Notes: generated from the sequence alone by a model not told the origin. A stretch of 64,000 nucleotides of DNA from Bathynomus jamesi (GCA_023014485.1 JAJOZX010006134.1:139501-203500), one strand, 5' to 3'; positions 10,290 to 21,291 are shown, counted from the stretch's first letter. Translations and numbers: made by a program.

Positions 10290-11250
10290 ACGTGAAAAAT
10301 ATTTATGATGAATAAAACCACGAAGGAAAGGAAACACACAATGGTGCTCAAGCGCTTTCGTCTAATGACATCCTCAGGAACACTGAAGTAAATAAAGAGT
10401 TCGAGACTATATATAGGTCACAAAAAAAAAATATATATAATAAATATAGAAATGAAAATTGTAGGAAGAGCATACAAATTTGTAAGGAAAACTACCAATT
10501 TTAGCACTTTGCCCTTCTTGTCTAAATCCGTTCTGAACGAATTCAACACAAGATCAAATGGATTGTTTATAAACAATTTTATAGATAATGCTTGAATGAT
10601 ATATAGGTCACAAAAAAAATAAAAAAAATAAAAAAAAATTAAAAAATAAAAATTGTAAGAGGAGCATACAAATTTATAAGGGAAACTACCAAGGTTTTAG
10701 CACTCTGCCCTTCTTGTCTAAATCCGTTCTGAACGAATTCAAAACAACAGGATCAAGTTGAAAAAGACCTTTGCTCATGTTAAAGTTATTTGTAAGTTGG
10801 ATAATAGCAGACTCAAGAATATTTCTATTAACAATGTTGCTAGAGTGAAAAAACTGAAGCATTAGTCCAATCAATACAGTGGGATAACTCTGACAAACGG
10901 ACAAACAGGGCACTGGACGACTGTCCCGTTCTTACGGAATATTGATGCTGTTTTACACGCATGTGCAAATCCTTTCCCGTCTGACCAATGTAAAAGGAAT
11001 GACATTGTTTACAACCAATTTTATAGATAATGCCCGATTTATTGGTAGAGCTATTTTTTACCATTATATTTTTCACAATATTGTTATATGAAAATGCTAC
11101 ATTAATATCCAAAAGTTTAAGGACATTAGCAATGTCTAAAAAGCCCGGAAAAAATGGAAGTACTAAAATATTCTTTGACAAAGTGCGTGTGTTATTATTC
11201 ACACAATAGAAGATTCGTTTTGCCTTATTAAGACAAGATTCCCACATGCG
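10290..11250 (-). pseudogene. Penelope-like element, GIY-YIG end
   Basis: The minus-strand frame at 10840-11247 contains the CCHH-like and GIY-YIG endonuclease region of Penelope-like retroelements: SGIIYKIGCKQCHSFYIGQT is followed by GKDLHMRVKQHQYSVRTGQS and SHCIDW. After a frameshift the C-terminal tail continues at 10700-10840 (NILESAIIQL, GLFQLDPVVLN). The reverse transcriptase half is missing; at about 11250 the sequence switches to a plus-strand CR1-like element. Downstream, about 175 bases containing CCCTTCTTGTCTAAATCCG occur twice in tandem (10430-10760), with A-rich spacers. The segment at 10330-10390 read on the minus strand has a hammerhead-ribozyme-like core. Confidence 0.8.
10355..10378 (-). 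ncRNA. candidate hammerhead ribozyme core in Penelope element
   Basis: On the minus strand the order is CTGAGGA, a 3-bp stem GTC/GAC with an ATTA loop, then GAAA. This matches the conserved CUGANGA ... GAAA core of hammerhead ribozymes, which are known in the terminal repeats of Penelope-like elements. I could not place stem III and the cleavage triplet with confidence, so this is a partial match only. Confidence 0.4.
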
Positions 11251-11257
11251 TTTATGG

Positions 11258-13885
11258 TTTTACTTCTAGAATAGGAGACATTATAAAGAATAGAGATAGG
11301 GTTTGTAGGCTACATAAGTGCGATAAAGACAATTTGTGGTTACGAAACAACTTCATATCTCTAAGGCGTGAAGCGAAAAGTGTAATAAAAAAGTCCAAGC
11401 GCGAATTTGAAATCGCCATAGCTCGTGATGGTAAAGAAAACCCCAAGCGATTCTTTCAATACGTCAACAATAGAAACCTAGTAAAAAGTCTCTTGGGGCC
11501 GTTGAAAAATGTTAACGGAGATCTAGTTTCTGAAAACAAGGAAATGGCTACTTTGCTAAACGAATTTTTTACGTCAGTTTTTACTATAAGATGTAACGAA
11601 TATCCCTACGGTCATAGACATAATACCTTTTGATAATGATAATATTTTGGATAATATTGTGGTTAGTGAAGGGGAGGTAATGCGCTATATTGATAAAATG
11701 TAAACGCGTAAATCACCAAGGCCAGATTCCATATATCCCATACAACTAAAAGAATTAAAAGATAGCATTGTTGTGCCGCTAACAAAGATTTTTAATGCGT
11801 CTATTTCTGAGGGGTGCGTACCAGATAATTTCAAGTTAGTAAACGTAACACTTATCTTTAAGAAAGGCGATAAAGGTGCGGCGGAAATTATAGGCCAATC
11901 AGTTTAACATCTGTTGTAGGTAAGCTACTGGAATCAATAATTAGGGATCGTATAGTCGAACACTTAGAATTGCATAACTTAGTTAGAAATACGCAGCACG
12001 GTTTTAGGCAAAACAAATCTTGCTTAACTAATCTTTTAGAATTTTTTCAAAGCGTGGTTGACGTTTACGATAGTCATCGGGCGTAGTGTATTTAGATTTT
12101 CAAAAAGCGTTTGACACCGTACCGCACAAAAGACTCATTGAGAAAACTAAAGCTCATGGAATCAGGGGTGTAGTAATAAATTGGATAGAAGAGTGGTTGC
12201 GAGGGAGGAAACAGAGGGTGGTCGTTGATGGAGCGGAGTCGTGTTGGGCTAATGTAGCGAGTGGCGTTCCTCAGGGTTCTGTATTGGGCCCCTTGCTTTT
12301 TCTTATATATATATTAACGATTTAGATGTCGGCGTAGTCAGTACAGTTTCAAAGTTTGCGGATGACACGAAGCTGGGTGGTAGGGCGATTAATGACGAAG
12401 ATAGCGGTAAAGTCCAGAATGATCTGAATAAAATCGTTGATTGGCCAGTCACATGGCAAAAGCGATTTAACGTCGATAAGAGCAAAATTTTACATATAGG
12501 TTCGCGTAACGGTAATTTTGCGTATAGTATGTCAGGGAAAGAGTTGATAAGCGTAGAGCAGGAAAAAGATTTAGGAGTTATAGTCACTGGTGATTTAAAA
12601 GTAGCGAAACAAAGTACAGCAGCGGTCAATAAAGCGAACAAAGTGTTAGGTTTTATAGCTTGGAATTTTGAGTACAAATCGCGCGATATTATAGTTCCTC
12701 TTTATAAATCATTAGTTAGACCCCATTTGGAGTACGCGATCCAATTTTGGAATCCGCATATGCGCAAAGATATAGACAAAAGCGAAAGAGTTCAAAGACG
12801 AGCAACTAAGATGATTCCGTCGCTTCGGTCAAAGTCGTACGAGGATAGGCTTAAAGAGTTAAAATTGACTACACTCGAGACTAGGAGGCTAAGGGGTGAT
12901 CTAATCCAGGTTTTAAAAATTATGAATGGGTTCGATAACGTAGATAGAGATAGCTTTGTCGAAATTTCTCAATATAATAGGACTAGAAATAACGGGTGTA
13001 AGTTGACAAGTAGAAGGTTCGAGACAGCAGTTGCCAAAAACTTTTTTACGCATAGAATATAAATAGCTGGAATAGTTTGCCGGTAGAAGTAATTAGTAGC
13101 ACGTCTATAAACATGTTTAAAAATCGATTAGACGCATATGTTGATAGATTGGGTATAGTTTAAGATAGTAAAATTAAGGGTTGGATAAGATAGATTTTGA
13201 TTCTCTTTTCATTAAAGATCACAATAACCAGAGGAGAGGTCATAGTATGAAATTATTTAAGCCACGATGTAGAACAAATTTAAGAATCCATAGTTTTACA
13301 AGTGTTGTGGGATACAGGGAGGCAGAGATTCCTCTGCCGAGCGGTGGCCCCCATAGTACTGTGAGGTATTGAAAAACTCATGATCTTCACTTGCCCCACA
13401 AACACCTTTAAATGGGAGACCCAAAATGGGTGCACACACATTTCTACATTACTGTACAGTCTTTACAGCTACACCTACACTTTTCCTCCTAAGTATATAT
13501 ATTGTAATGTATATGGTTGTAAATTGTGACTTGGTCCGCAATTGATATGGACCGTGACTTATTTTTGGTTGGCAAGGTACTGGTATTGATGGATACCGTA
13601 ATGAAATTGACTGGATTCTTTGGATCTGATATATTTGCATGTCGGTTATAAATAGATATAGAGTGTAACATATTTGTGGATAGTAGTCTATTATGACTTG
13701 ATCCTCTGGATCCAGAGATTCTATCTTTAGTTTTAAATTGATAATTAATTAGTTTTAAATTGATAATTATTTAGTTTTGTAAAAATTGGTTGTTGCCAAT
13801 GTACAGGCAGTTTTTACATAGTGGAGCCGCCTCGATGGGCCGACGTGGCCCCTAGTGTGCCCACTATAAAAATTTCTTATGTTCT
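11258..13885 (+). pseudogene. CR1-like non-LTR retrotransposon, 5'-truncated
   Basis: Coding remains run to a TAA at 13161-13163. In order they are: RFFQYVNNRNLVKS; the thumb-side region NFKLVNVTLIFKKGDKGA; NTQHGFRQNKSC-like sequence at 11990; YLDFQKAFDTVPHKRLI; SGVPQGSVLGPLLF; the intact catalytic box KFADDTKLGG at 12351-12380; EKDLGVIV; and SLVRPHLEYAIQFWNPH. This order and wording are typical of CR1-like LINEs. The upstream endonuclease is missing. Several frameshifts and stops are present; one, at about 12302, is a two-base expansion of a TA run inside the gene. The 3' untranslated region ends with GAGCCGCCTCGATGGGCC and the tail TTCTTATGTTCTTATG (about 13876-13890), the short microsatellite-type 3' end of CR1 elements. 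Confidence 0.88.
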
Positions 13886-13990
13886 TATGTCCTTGTGGTT
13901 CGGAACCCACGTAAAATTGTAGGTCCCCACCGCCACCACGGAGGACAGCACAATACACAATTACAAACACAGTTAGGTAGACCAGCCATG
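13886..13990 (+). repeat. SINE tail fragment
   Basis: The sequence GGTTCGGAACCCACG, then AATTGTAGGTCCCC, matches the shared tail of the tRNA-derived SINE at 8.0 kb and the 5S-derived SINE at 58 kb. No head is present, so this is a 5'-truncated copy directly after the CR1 tail. Confidence 0.55.
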
Positions 13991-14041
13991 AGTGGATCCA
14001 GGGTCTTTGTTGGTCTGAGACATTATAGCATTATTATAACA

Positions 14042-14050
14042 TTATATATA

Positions 14051-14098
<48 letters not shown>
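14042..14098. repeat. (TA)n microsatellite
   Basis: TA repeats with one ATT interruption, abutting a SINE 3' segment. Confidence 0.95.
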
Positions 14099-14100
<2 letters not shown>

Positions 14101-14422
14101 TTACGTTAATTATACTGTGTGTGGTTTGCAGTTGAAATGTATATATGTGCGGCATGCGGAGGTGCCCACTCAGGGCATTGGTTTCTGCGCGTATGTAGGA
14201 GAATTACGACTTCTGATTGAGTGAGGCCCATGGTGTAGTGGTTATCATATCTGACCGGCAATCGGAAGATCCCGGGTTCGATTCCCTGGTGGTTACCTCA
14301 TTTTTTCATTTGTTCGTTCTCCCTCCTCATCTTGCGCGGCACGTTCTTCTATACAAGCGTCGTTCTTTACGTTAATTATACTGTGTTGCTTGCAGTTGAA
14401 ATATATATATATATATATATAT
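14099..14422 (+). repeat. tRNA-derived SINE with partial upstream unit
   Basis: A 3' body fragment (14099-14170) is followed by a leader (GTGCCCACTCAGGGCATTGG) and a tRNA-like head at about 14224-14296. The head has box A TGGTGTAGTGGTTATC, a 5-bp anticodon stem around CCGGCAA, and box B GGTTCGATTCC. A body and an AT tail at 14400-14422 complete it. The head-body-tail order is the same as in the 18-kb array but the sequence differs, so this is a second subfamily. It supplied the palindrome at 4.2-4.4 kb. Confidence 0.8.
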
Positions 14423-14423
14423 A

Positions 14424-15081
14424 CTGGGTAATCCAAATTTATGTAAACACATTTTGAAATTATTAATTTTGGATACTAATTGCATTTATGGTGTAATAAT
14501 GGTGCATTTGCTAGCATATAATATTACTTAAAAATTTATATAATATTACAGTTGTTTTGCATTAGGAATTGCATACACTAAGACTAAGTCATCTGAGTAT
14601 CTTACACAGCCTAGTAGTATGGCCTCAAAATGTTCGAGTGCATATGCAATTGCAATGTTGATCAATGTTGCAACTGGGGGTAGGAGTTATGCAACAAGGG
14701 GGGTTGGGGTTACCCCAAGTTGCATGGAGGGGTGGAGGTAATGGGGTTGTGCAACAAGGGGTGGGGGTAACCCCCATGTTGCGTGAAGGGGAGAGCTTTG
14801 GGGGGAGAGGGAGGATGACCTCCCCCAAGGGGATGACCCTAACCTAAGAAGGTAAACCCTAACTTGCGGGAGAAGGGAGGAGGGCTTCCCCCCCAAAGGG
14901 GTGTCCCTATCCTAAGAAGGTAAACATTAACCTAAGAGAGGAGATAGGGGTCATCCTTTCGCCTGGACCGCCAGACGTATAATAAAACTCTTGGTCTTTA
15001 CACTTGGCTTAGAAGGTCTTAATCAGCCAGTTGGCTTAGAAGGTTTAATCTGGCTTAGATGGCGTAAATGGCTTGTTTAGG
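14424..15081 (-). mobile_element. composite repeat, left part: transposon end plus G-rich segment
   Basis: It begins ACTGGGTAATCCAAATTTATG and runs into TTTTGAAATTATTAATTTTGG. That matches the terminus of the DD41D-like element ending at 29.41 kb, in opposite orientation. After about 200 bases (with GTATGGCCTCAAAATGTTCG) comes the G-rich minisatellite (14.66-14.96 kb), then AATAAAACTCTTGGTC and repeated TTGGCTTAGAAGG words up to TGGCTTGTTTAGG at 15081. There the RTE element starts. Compared with the copy at 27.5-29.4 kb, the transposase part is deleted here. Confidence 0.75.
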
Positions 15082-17895
15082 CTCTATGACTGGGAGAGGA
15101 AGGGAGGTGGCGGATTTGATGGAGAGACGGTGTGTGGGAGTATTGTGTGTGCAGGAGACGAGGTGGAGAGGAAATAAAGCAAGGGAGCTGGGAGGGGGAT
15201 ATAAGTTGCTTTATAGTGGAACGAATGAACAGGGTAGAAACGGTGTTGGTATAGTGCTGTCAGAAGTGCTGAAGGATAGCCTGGTGAGTGTGAGTAGAAG
15301 GAGCGATAGAGTTATGAGTGTTAAGCTGGCCTTGACGAGATGACGGTGAACATCGTGAGTGCGTATGCCCCCCAAGCTGGCTGTGAAGGTGTAGAAAAGG
15401 AAGTGTTTTGGAATCAGTTGGATCAAGAACTTGGTGCGATACCAGAGGGGGAAAAAGTGATCTTGGGTGGAGACCTGAATGGCCATGTGGGAAGAAGTAG
15501 AGAGGTGATTGAGAGGGTGCATGGTGGTTGGGGCGTGGGAGAGAGAAATGAAGAAGGAGAAAGGGTGGTGGATTTCGCGATGGCGTTTGATCTAGCGATA
15601 GTCAACACCTTCTTCCAGAAAAAAGATAACCAGTTTGTGACCTATAGGAGCGGAGGAAGAGAAAGCCAGATAGACTTTCTAATGTGCAGGAGATCCCATT
15701 TGGAAGAAGTTAAGAACTGCAAAGTCATAAACGGGGAAAGCGTGGCGGCGCAACATAGAATCCTGGTGATGGATTGGTCGTTTAAGAGTGGTAGGAAAAG
15801 AAGGCAAGAACAGGTGACACCTAGGATAAAGTGGTGGGGACTGAAGAAAGAAGACCAGAAAAGGAAATTTGAGGAGAAGGTTTTGGAAGAAGTAAGGTCA
15901 TTGGAGAGTGTACAAGAATGGTGGGAGGAGAACAGCCGGGTGATATTGAGAGTTGGTGAGGAAGTACTGGGCAAAACATCAGGTAGAAGACCCCCTGAAG
16001 ATAAAGAGACGTGGTGGTGGAATGAAGAGGTTCAGGAGGTGATTAAAAGGAAGAAATGCTAAAAAGAAGTGGGACACATCTGGTAGACAAGAGGATAGAG
16101 AAAGCTATAGGCAGGCGAAAAAGGAGGCGAAGAAGGGAGTGGCAAGAGCCAAGGCGCAGGCGATGGATGAAGTATATAAAGAGTTGGAGACACCGGCGGG
16201 AGAGAGAAAGATCCTTAGAATAGCGAAGGCTAGGATAAGGCGAGTAAAGATTTTACTCAAATTAAACAGGTAAAGGATGGGCAGGGAGTGGTCTTAAAGG
16301 ATCAGGATAAAATCATGGATAGATGGAAGAGTTATTTTGAACATCTGTTAAATGAGGAAAACCCAAGGGTTATTTTTGAAGATGGTGTCCCAAATCAAGG
16401 GTTAACTTCAGGATGAGTAGGGAGGAGGTGAAGGTGGCGTTGAAAGGAATGAAGAAGGGGAAGGCATTGGGACTGGATGGGATACCAGTGGAGGCGTGGA
16501 ATTGTTTGGGAGATGAGGGCATAGATCTATTGTGGGATCTGATGCAGAAGATATATGAACAAGAAAATGCCGGAGGAGTGGGGGGATAGTACACTCGTAC
16601 CTATCTACAAAGAGAAGGGGGACATCCAGGATTGTGGAAATTATAGGGGAATAAAGCTTATGTCACACACGATGAAGGTTTGGGAAAGGATTATAGAGAA
16701 AAGGTTAAGAGAAGAGACAACCGTGGGGAAGAGCAGTTGGGTTTTATGCCAGGTAGGGGAACAACTGATGCGATTTTTGCACTGAGGCAGTTGATGGAGA
16801 AACACCGGGAGCGACAAAAGGGACTGCACATGGTTTTCATCGACCTAGAGAAAGCATATGATAGAGTGCCACGCCAGGAGGTTTGGAGGTGTATGAGAGA
16901 GAAAGGTGTGCCGGAGAAGTACGTTAGGTTGGTGCAAAGTATGTATGAAGGAGCAAGGACCCAGGTTAGGAGTAGTGTAGGTGTAACGGAATGGTTCCCC
17001 GTGAGGGTTGGTCTACATCAGGGATCTTCTTTGAGCCCGTACCTTTTTGTTTTGATTATGGATGTGTTGGCCCAGGGGATAAAAAGATCAATCCCCTTGG
17101 TGTATGCTCTTTGCAGACGATATTGTTCTGTGCAGCAAGAGGAGAGAAGTAGTAGAAAGAAAATTGGAGGAATGGAGGAGGGCTTTTGAAGACAGAGGGT
17201 TGAAAATCAGCAGAAAGAAACGGAGTACCTGAGGTTCTACGAAAATCAAGACTCAGAAATTAGTTTAGAGGGAGCGAGGTTAAAGAGAGTAAGTAAGTTT
17301 ACGTACTTGGGATCGACAGTGGCTGAGGACGGTGAGCTGGACACAGAAATAACACACAGAGTGCAATCTGGTTGGAAAAATTGGAAGAAAGTTTCAGGGG
17401 TGTTGTGTGACCGAAGAATAGGCGCAAGGGTTAAGGGAAAGGTGTATAAGACTGTGGTAAGACCGGCTATGATGTACGGGGCTGAGTCTTGGGCTATAAA
17501 GAAAGATCATGAGAAAAGACTAGATGTAACGGAGATGAGAATGCTGAGATGGATGTGCGGAGTGACAAGGTTGGATAGAGTAAGGAATGAAAGGATAAGG
17601 GGCACAACAAAGGTTGGAGAAATCCGAGGAAGATACAAGAAGTAGACTGAAATGGTATGGACATGTGATGAGAGGGGACGAAGATTATGTAGGTAAGAGA
17701 ACGATGAATATGGAGGTGCATGGCAGGAGAAAGAGAGGCAGACCGAAGCGAAGGTGGATGGAGAAGGTGAGGGACGATTTGAGGGAGAAGGGTTTGTCGG
17801 AGGAAGAAGCCCAGGACCGGGCTGTGTGGAGGAGGCTGGTCAGAAACGCCGACCCCGCATAGAGGCGGGAACGGGCGAAGAGAAAGAGAAGAAGA
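15082..17895 (+). pseudogene. RTE-type non-LTR retrotransposon, nearly full coding span
   Basis: Coding runs from MTGRGREVADLMERR (start of the endonuclease domain) to a TAG at 17860-17862. The EEP endonuclease shows CVQETRWRGN, NIVSAYAPQAG, GGDLNGHVG and, near its end, AAQHRILVMD in the place of the usual SDH block. The reverse transcriptase has GKALGLDGIPVEAW, NYRGIKLMSH, MVFIDLEKAYDRVPR, GLHQGSSLSPYLF and, after a frameshift near 17095, [10 protein letters not shown]. The C-terminus LKWYGHVMRGDEDYVGKRTM followed by RRKRGRPKRRW and NADPA is the typical RTE ending. The start is 5'-truncated, cutting into the element at the usual MTGRGRE block. At least five frameshifts or stops break it (near 15340, 16060, 16410, 16700, 17095 and 17640), so it is inactive. 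A (TA)n(TG)n(TA)n tract follows its 3' end. Confidence 0.9.
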
Positions 17896-17901
17896 GGTGT
17901 A

Positions 17902-17903
17902 TG

Positions 17904-17990
<87 letters not shown>
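17902..17990. repeat. (TA)n(TG)n(TA)n microsatellite
   Basis: Compound simple repeat between the RTE 3' end and an inverted SINE fragment. Confidence 0.95.
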
Positions 17991-17993
<3 letters not shown>

Positions 17994-18835
17994 TAGAAAC
18001 GACGTAAGTAATAAGGAGCGTCTCTGCACACGGGGAAGAGAAATAACGAATAAATGAAAAATGAGGCGAACCGCCCGGGAATTTTCTGCCCTATGTAGGA
18101 GAATTTCGATTTATGACTGATCGAGGTCCGTAGTGTAATGGTAGCGCATCCAACCGGCAATTGGAAGGCCCTGGGTTCGATTCCCGGGCGGTTCGCCTCA
18201 TTTTTCATTTATTCGTTATTTCTCTTCCCCGTGTGCAGAGACGCTCCTTATTACTTACGTCGTTTCTATTCATTTATATACTGCGTGGTCATTGCAGTTA
18301 AATGCACATATTCACGATTTGCGAGGGTGCCCTCTCAGGGCATTGGTTTCTGCCCTATGTAGGAGAATTTCGATTTATGACTGATCGAGGTCCGTAGTGT
18401 AATGGTAGCGCATCCAACCGGCAATTGGAAGGCCCTGGGTTCGATTCCCGGGCGGTTCGCCTCATTTTTCATTTATTCGTTATTTCTCTTCCCCGTGTGC
18501 AGAGACGCTCCTTATTACTTACGTCGTTTCTATTCATTTATATACTGCGTGGTCATTGCAGTTAAATGCACATATTCACGATTTGCGAGGGTGCCCTCTC
18601 AGGGCATTGGTTTCTGCCCTATGTAGGAGAATTTCGATTTATGACTGATCGAGGTCCGTAGTGTAATGGTAGCGCATCCAACCGGCAATTGGAAGGCCCT
18701 GGGTTCGATTCCCGGGCGGTTCGCCTATTTTTCATTTATTCGTTATTTCTCTTCCCCGTGTGCAGAGACGCTCCTTATTACTTACGTCGTTTCTATTCAT
18801 TTATATACTGCGTGGTCATTGCAGTTAAATGCATA
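17991..18835 (+). repeat. SINE tandem array, 264-bp period, with inverted lead piece
   Basis: An inverted SINE piece (17991-18080) is followed by three forward copies whose tRNA-like heads start at 18124, 18388 and 18652, exactly 264 bases apart and almost identical. Each head has box A TAGTGTAATGGTAGC, a perfect 5-bp anticodon stem around CCGGCAA, and box B GGTTCGATTCC. Position 33 is C instead of T, and only about four of seven acceptor pairs form, so these are tRNA-like promoters rather than working tRNAs. Each body contains TTCCCCGTGTGCAGAGACGC and ACTGCGTGGTCATTGCAG. The last copy ends in a long (TA)n tract. Confidence 0.88.
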
Positions 18836-18839
18836 TATA

Positions 18840-18891
<52 letters not shown>

Positions 18892-18899
18892 GTGTGTAT

Positions 18900-18957
<58 letters not shown>
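18833..18957. repeat. (TA)n microsatellite with TG island
   Basis: Long TA tracts around a TGTATGTATGTGTGTG island, forming the 3' tail of the SINE array. Confidence 0.95.
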
Positions 18958-18958
<1 letters not shown>

Positions 18959-19162
18959 AACTTTTGAGTTGCCAGATTGCGCTATTTATTTAATTAAAGA
19001 TGTTCTTGACAGTTAGCTTAGAAATCTTAAGCAACCAGTTGGCTTAGTGTATACATATATATATATTTAATGAAGATGCATTGCTTATACTGTATATATT
19101 TCCATGACCCCAGTTATTCCTTAACCTAACCGGGTTTCTATAGTTTTATTGACCAAATAAAA
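18958..19162 (-). repeat. composite repeat, right part
   Basis: The sequence TTAACTTTTGAGTTGCCAGA, then AATCTTAAGCAACCAGTTGG and TTAATGAAGATGCATTGC, is the continuation of the repeat interrupted at 15081. In the unsplit copy at 27.57-27.77 kb (opposite strand) the two halves are separated only by a (TA)n tract. Confidence 0.8.
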
Positions 19163-19306
19163 CCAGGAAGGCATTTATTGGATAATAAAACACAAGTACA
19201 TCATTCTGTTTATTTAGACGAATTATTGGAAATAATTTCATGAAATATATAGAAAATAAATATACAATAAAAATAGTTCAGAAGAAATCTATGCACACTT
19301 TAAACG

Positions 19307-19372
<66 letters not shown>

Positions 19373-19374
<2 letters not shown>

Positions 19375-20580
19375 GGTGATCAAATTATTAGAGCCACCGC
19401 TTGAAAAACACATTTTCATTATAATATGGTGTTTTTATTTTAAATAATAACTTTTTAAGTATGAGACAGTATTTCAAATTGTTAACACATGTAGTGTTCT
19501 CTACCTGAATAACAGAAATTGGGGATAGGGGTTAATTTGGGGAGTAGGGGGAGGGAAGTATGTGAAAAGTGGGTTCAGTAGTGTTTCAGCTGTGAACGTG
19601 GAAGGTTGTGTCGAGTGGTCAGTTGCGTTAAGTGTATGTTAAGTTAATGATAAGTTTTTAGATTTAAACTTTTATGTACTTTTATGTACTTTTATGTACT
19701 GTAGGCTACCCAACATGGGTAACAAATGTGATCTATCGCCAAAGAAGAAAGGTAGAATGCTCTCGCTGCTGACTGCAACTGATTATTCTCACAGAAAAAT
19801 AGCCCGAGAACTGAATGTGTCACGTGCGAGTGTTGACAGGTTCGCATCAAATATTAAAGTTGAAGGGGATAATCCAGAGCTGACTCCAAAAAGAAAGGGT
19901 AAATGTGGTCGGAAAAGGATAACTACACCTAGAGCCGACAGATGCATTGAAAAGAAACTAGTAAATAATAGGAGAAGCACTACTAACAAACTTAAATTGG
20001 AGCTGGAGAAGGCAAACATCAACATTTCGACAATGACCTTAAGAAGGCGTGCCAGGGAATTTGGATTGAGTAGTCGCCGGCCAGGGAAAACGCCAAAATT
20101 GACTCCAACAATGATCAAAAATCGCTTAAAGTGGGCTAAATACTACTAAAAGTTCACTGTAGATGACTGGAAATCGGTAAGTCACAATATTTTAGTGATC
20201 TTGTATGCTTATTTTGAGTAAAATGTATTATTTTGATATTTGTATGACAAGGCATATTTCATTTTGTTGCAATCATTTCTTTCTCTTTTCATTTGCCGGT
20301 GTGTTTCAGTGACGAATCCACATTCCAAGTCATGTCTGATAAATCACAGTACGTTAGGCGACGTGTTGGTGAGGAATATCATCCAGACTGTGTCGTAAGT
20401 ACGGTTAAGCATCCAACATCTGTCATGATATGGGCAGTGATAAGCGGTAAAGGTACTGGACGAATTTACATTGTTGAGGGTACTATGAGGCAGGACCAAT
20501 ACCGAAAGGTTTTGGAAACAAGACTTATTCCACAGATCGCCGACTGGTTTCCAAATGGTGAGCCATTCCATTTTATGCAA
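19373..20580 (+). pseudogene. Tc1-like transposase, C-terminal third missing
   Basis: The element end GAGGGTGATCAAATTATTAG follows a TA tract. The gene starts most plausibly at ATG 19715 (MGNKCDLSPKKKGRM), because the codons before it lack family character. Residues 1-145 form two helix-turn-helix domains (SHRKIARELNVSRASVDRF; the AT-hook-like GRKR; ISTMTLRRRAREFG). After a stop at 20149 and roughly 150 bases, the catalytic part resumes with CFSDESTFQVMS (first Asp) and SVMIWAVISGKG, ending in EPFHFMQ. That is exactly where the second catalytic Asp (usually QDGAP) should follow. There the sequence switches to another Tc1 element on the opposite strand. Confidence 0.85.
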
Positions 20581-21252
20581 GGTGCTGTGAGGCGTCTGTT
20601 GCGCAGACTGGTGACTCGGATATACTTGTCCTCTGAGTCTGTTGTGGTTCTTGGTCGCCCTGACCTTTTTCTGTCCTTGTTTTGACCAGTTTCTTCGTAC
20701 CGTTTAATGGCACAAGCAACCACATTCACAGAAACTTTTAATTTTTTTGCACTTTGCCTCAGTGATTTGCCCTTATTTCTCAAAGTTACAATCGACTGTC
20801 TTTTTTCTGTTGTTAACTGAGCTTTGGCACCCATTTTTCTTTTTGAAACACAAAAATATATCTTAAACTACACAGTTAGCTCCTCTGCAAGGATTTTATA
20901 CGTAAAGACCTGCAGCGCATATTAATAACTGAACACATGTATTAACATACTCCTGAGGAAACACACTACCCCAGTAAAGACTTTTAAATTGTTTTTGGAC
21001 CTTTGTGCAGAGCTAATGGCATTAATTTACGTTGCATGCTAGACGTAAATTAACACATTTTGAAAGCTATTTTGAAGAAGCTTCTGTGTTACAACACACT
21101 GCATAGGGCAGATGCACTGAAGCATACAATATGAACGCCAGGTAAGCAAATTCATCTCTAGTACCTGTTAAGTTTGCATTTGAAGTTTATGTCATGAGCT
21201 AAGCAGCAAAACATTGGAAATTAGTAGGTGTACTTAAACTTTTGACTGGTAG
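20581..21252 (-). pseudogene. second Tc1-like element, N-terminal part only
   Basis: On the minus strand the frame begins at 20834 (MGAKAQLTTEKRQSIVTLRN) and carries the Tc1 helix-turn-helix (GKSLRQSAKKLKVSVNVVAC) and the GRPR motif (KRSGRPRTTTDSEDKYI), then stops being recognisable at about 20590. Upstream on the same strand the sequence runs to ACTACCAGTCAAAAGTTTAA near 21252, the familiar Tc1 terminal inverted repeat type. The catalytic domain is absent because this half is fused head to head with the preceding Tc1. Confidence 0.85.
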
Positions 21253-21256
21253 TGTG

Positions 21257-21258
21257 TG

Positions 21259-21291
<33 letters not shown>

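Noticed and set aside
18124..18723. Functional tRNA-Ala (GGC) genes
   Set aside because: The anticodon loop has C at position 33 instead of T, only about four of seven acceptor pairs form, and the units sit in SINE bodies. They are tRNA-like heads.
18085..18835. CRISPR-like array from the regular repeats
   Set aside because: The repeats are 264-bp SINE units without unique short spacers, in a eukaryotic context.
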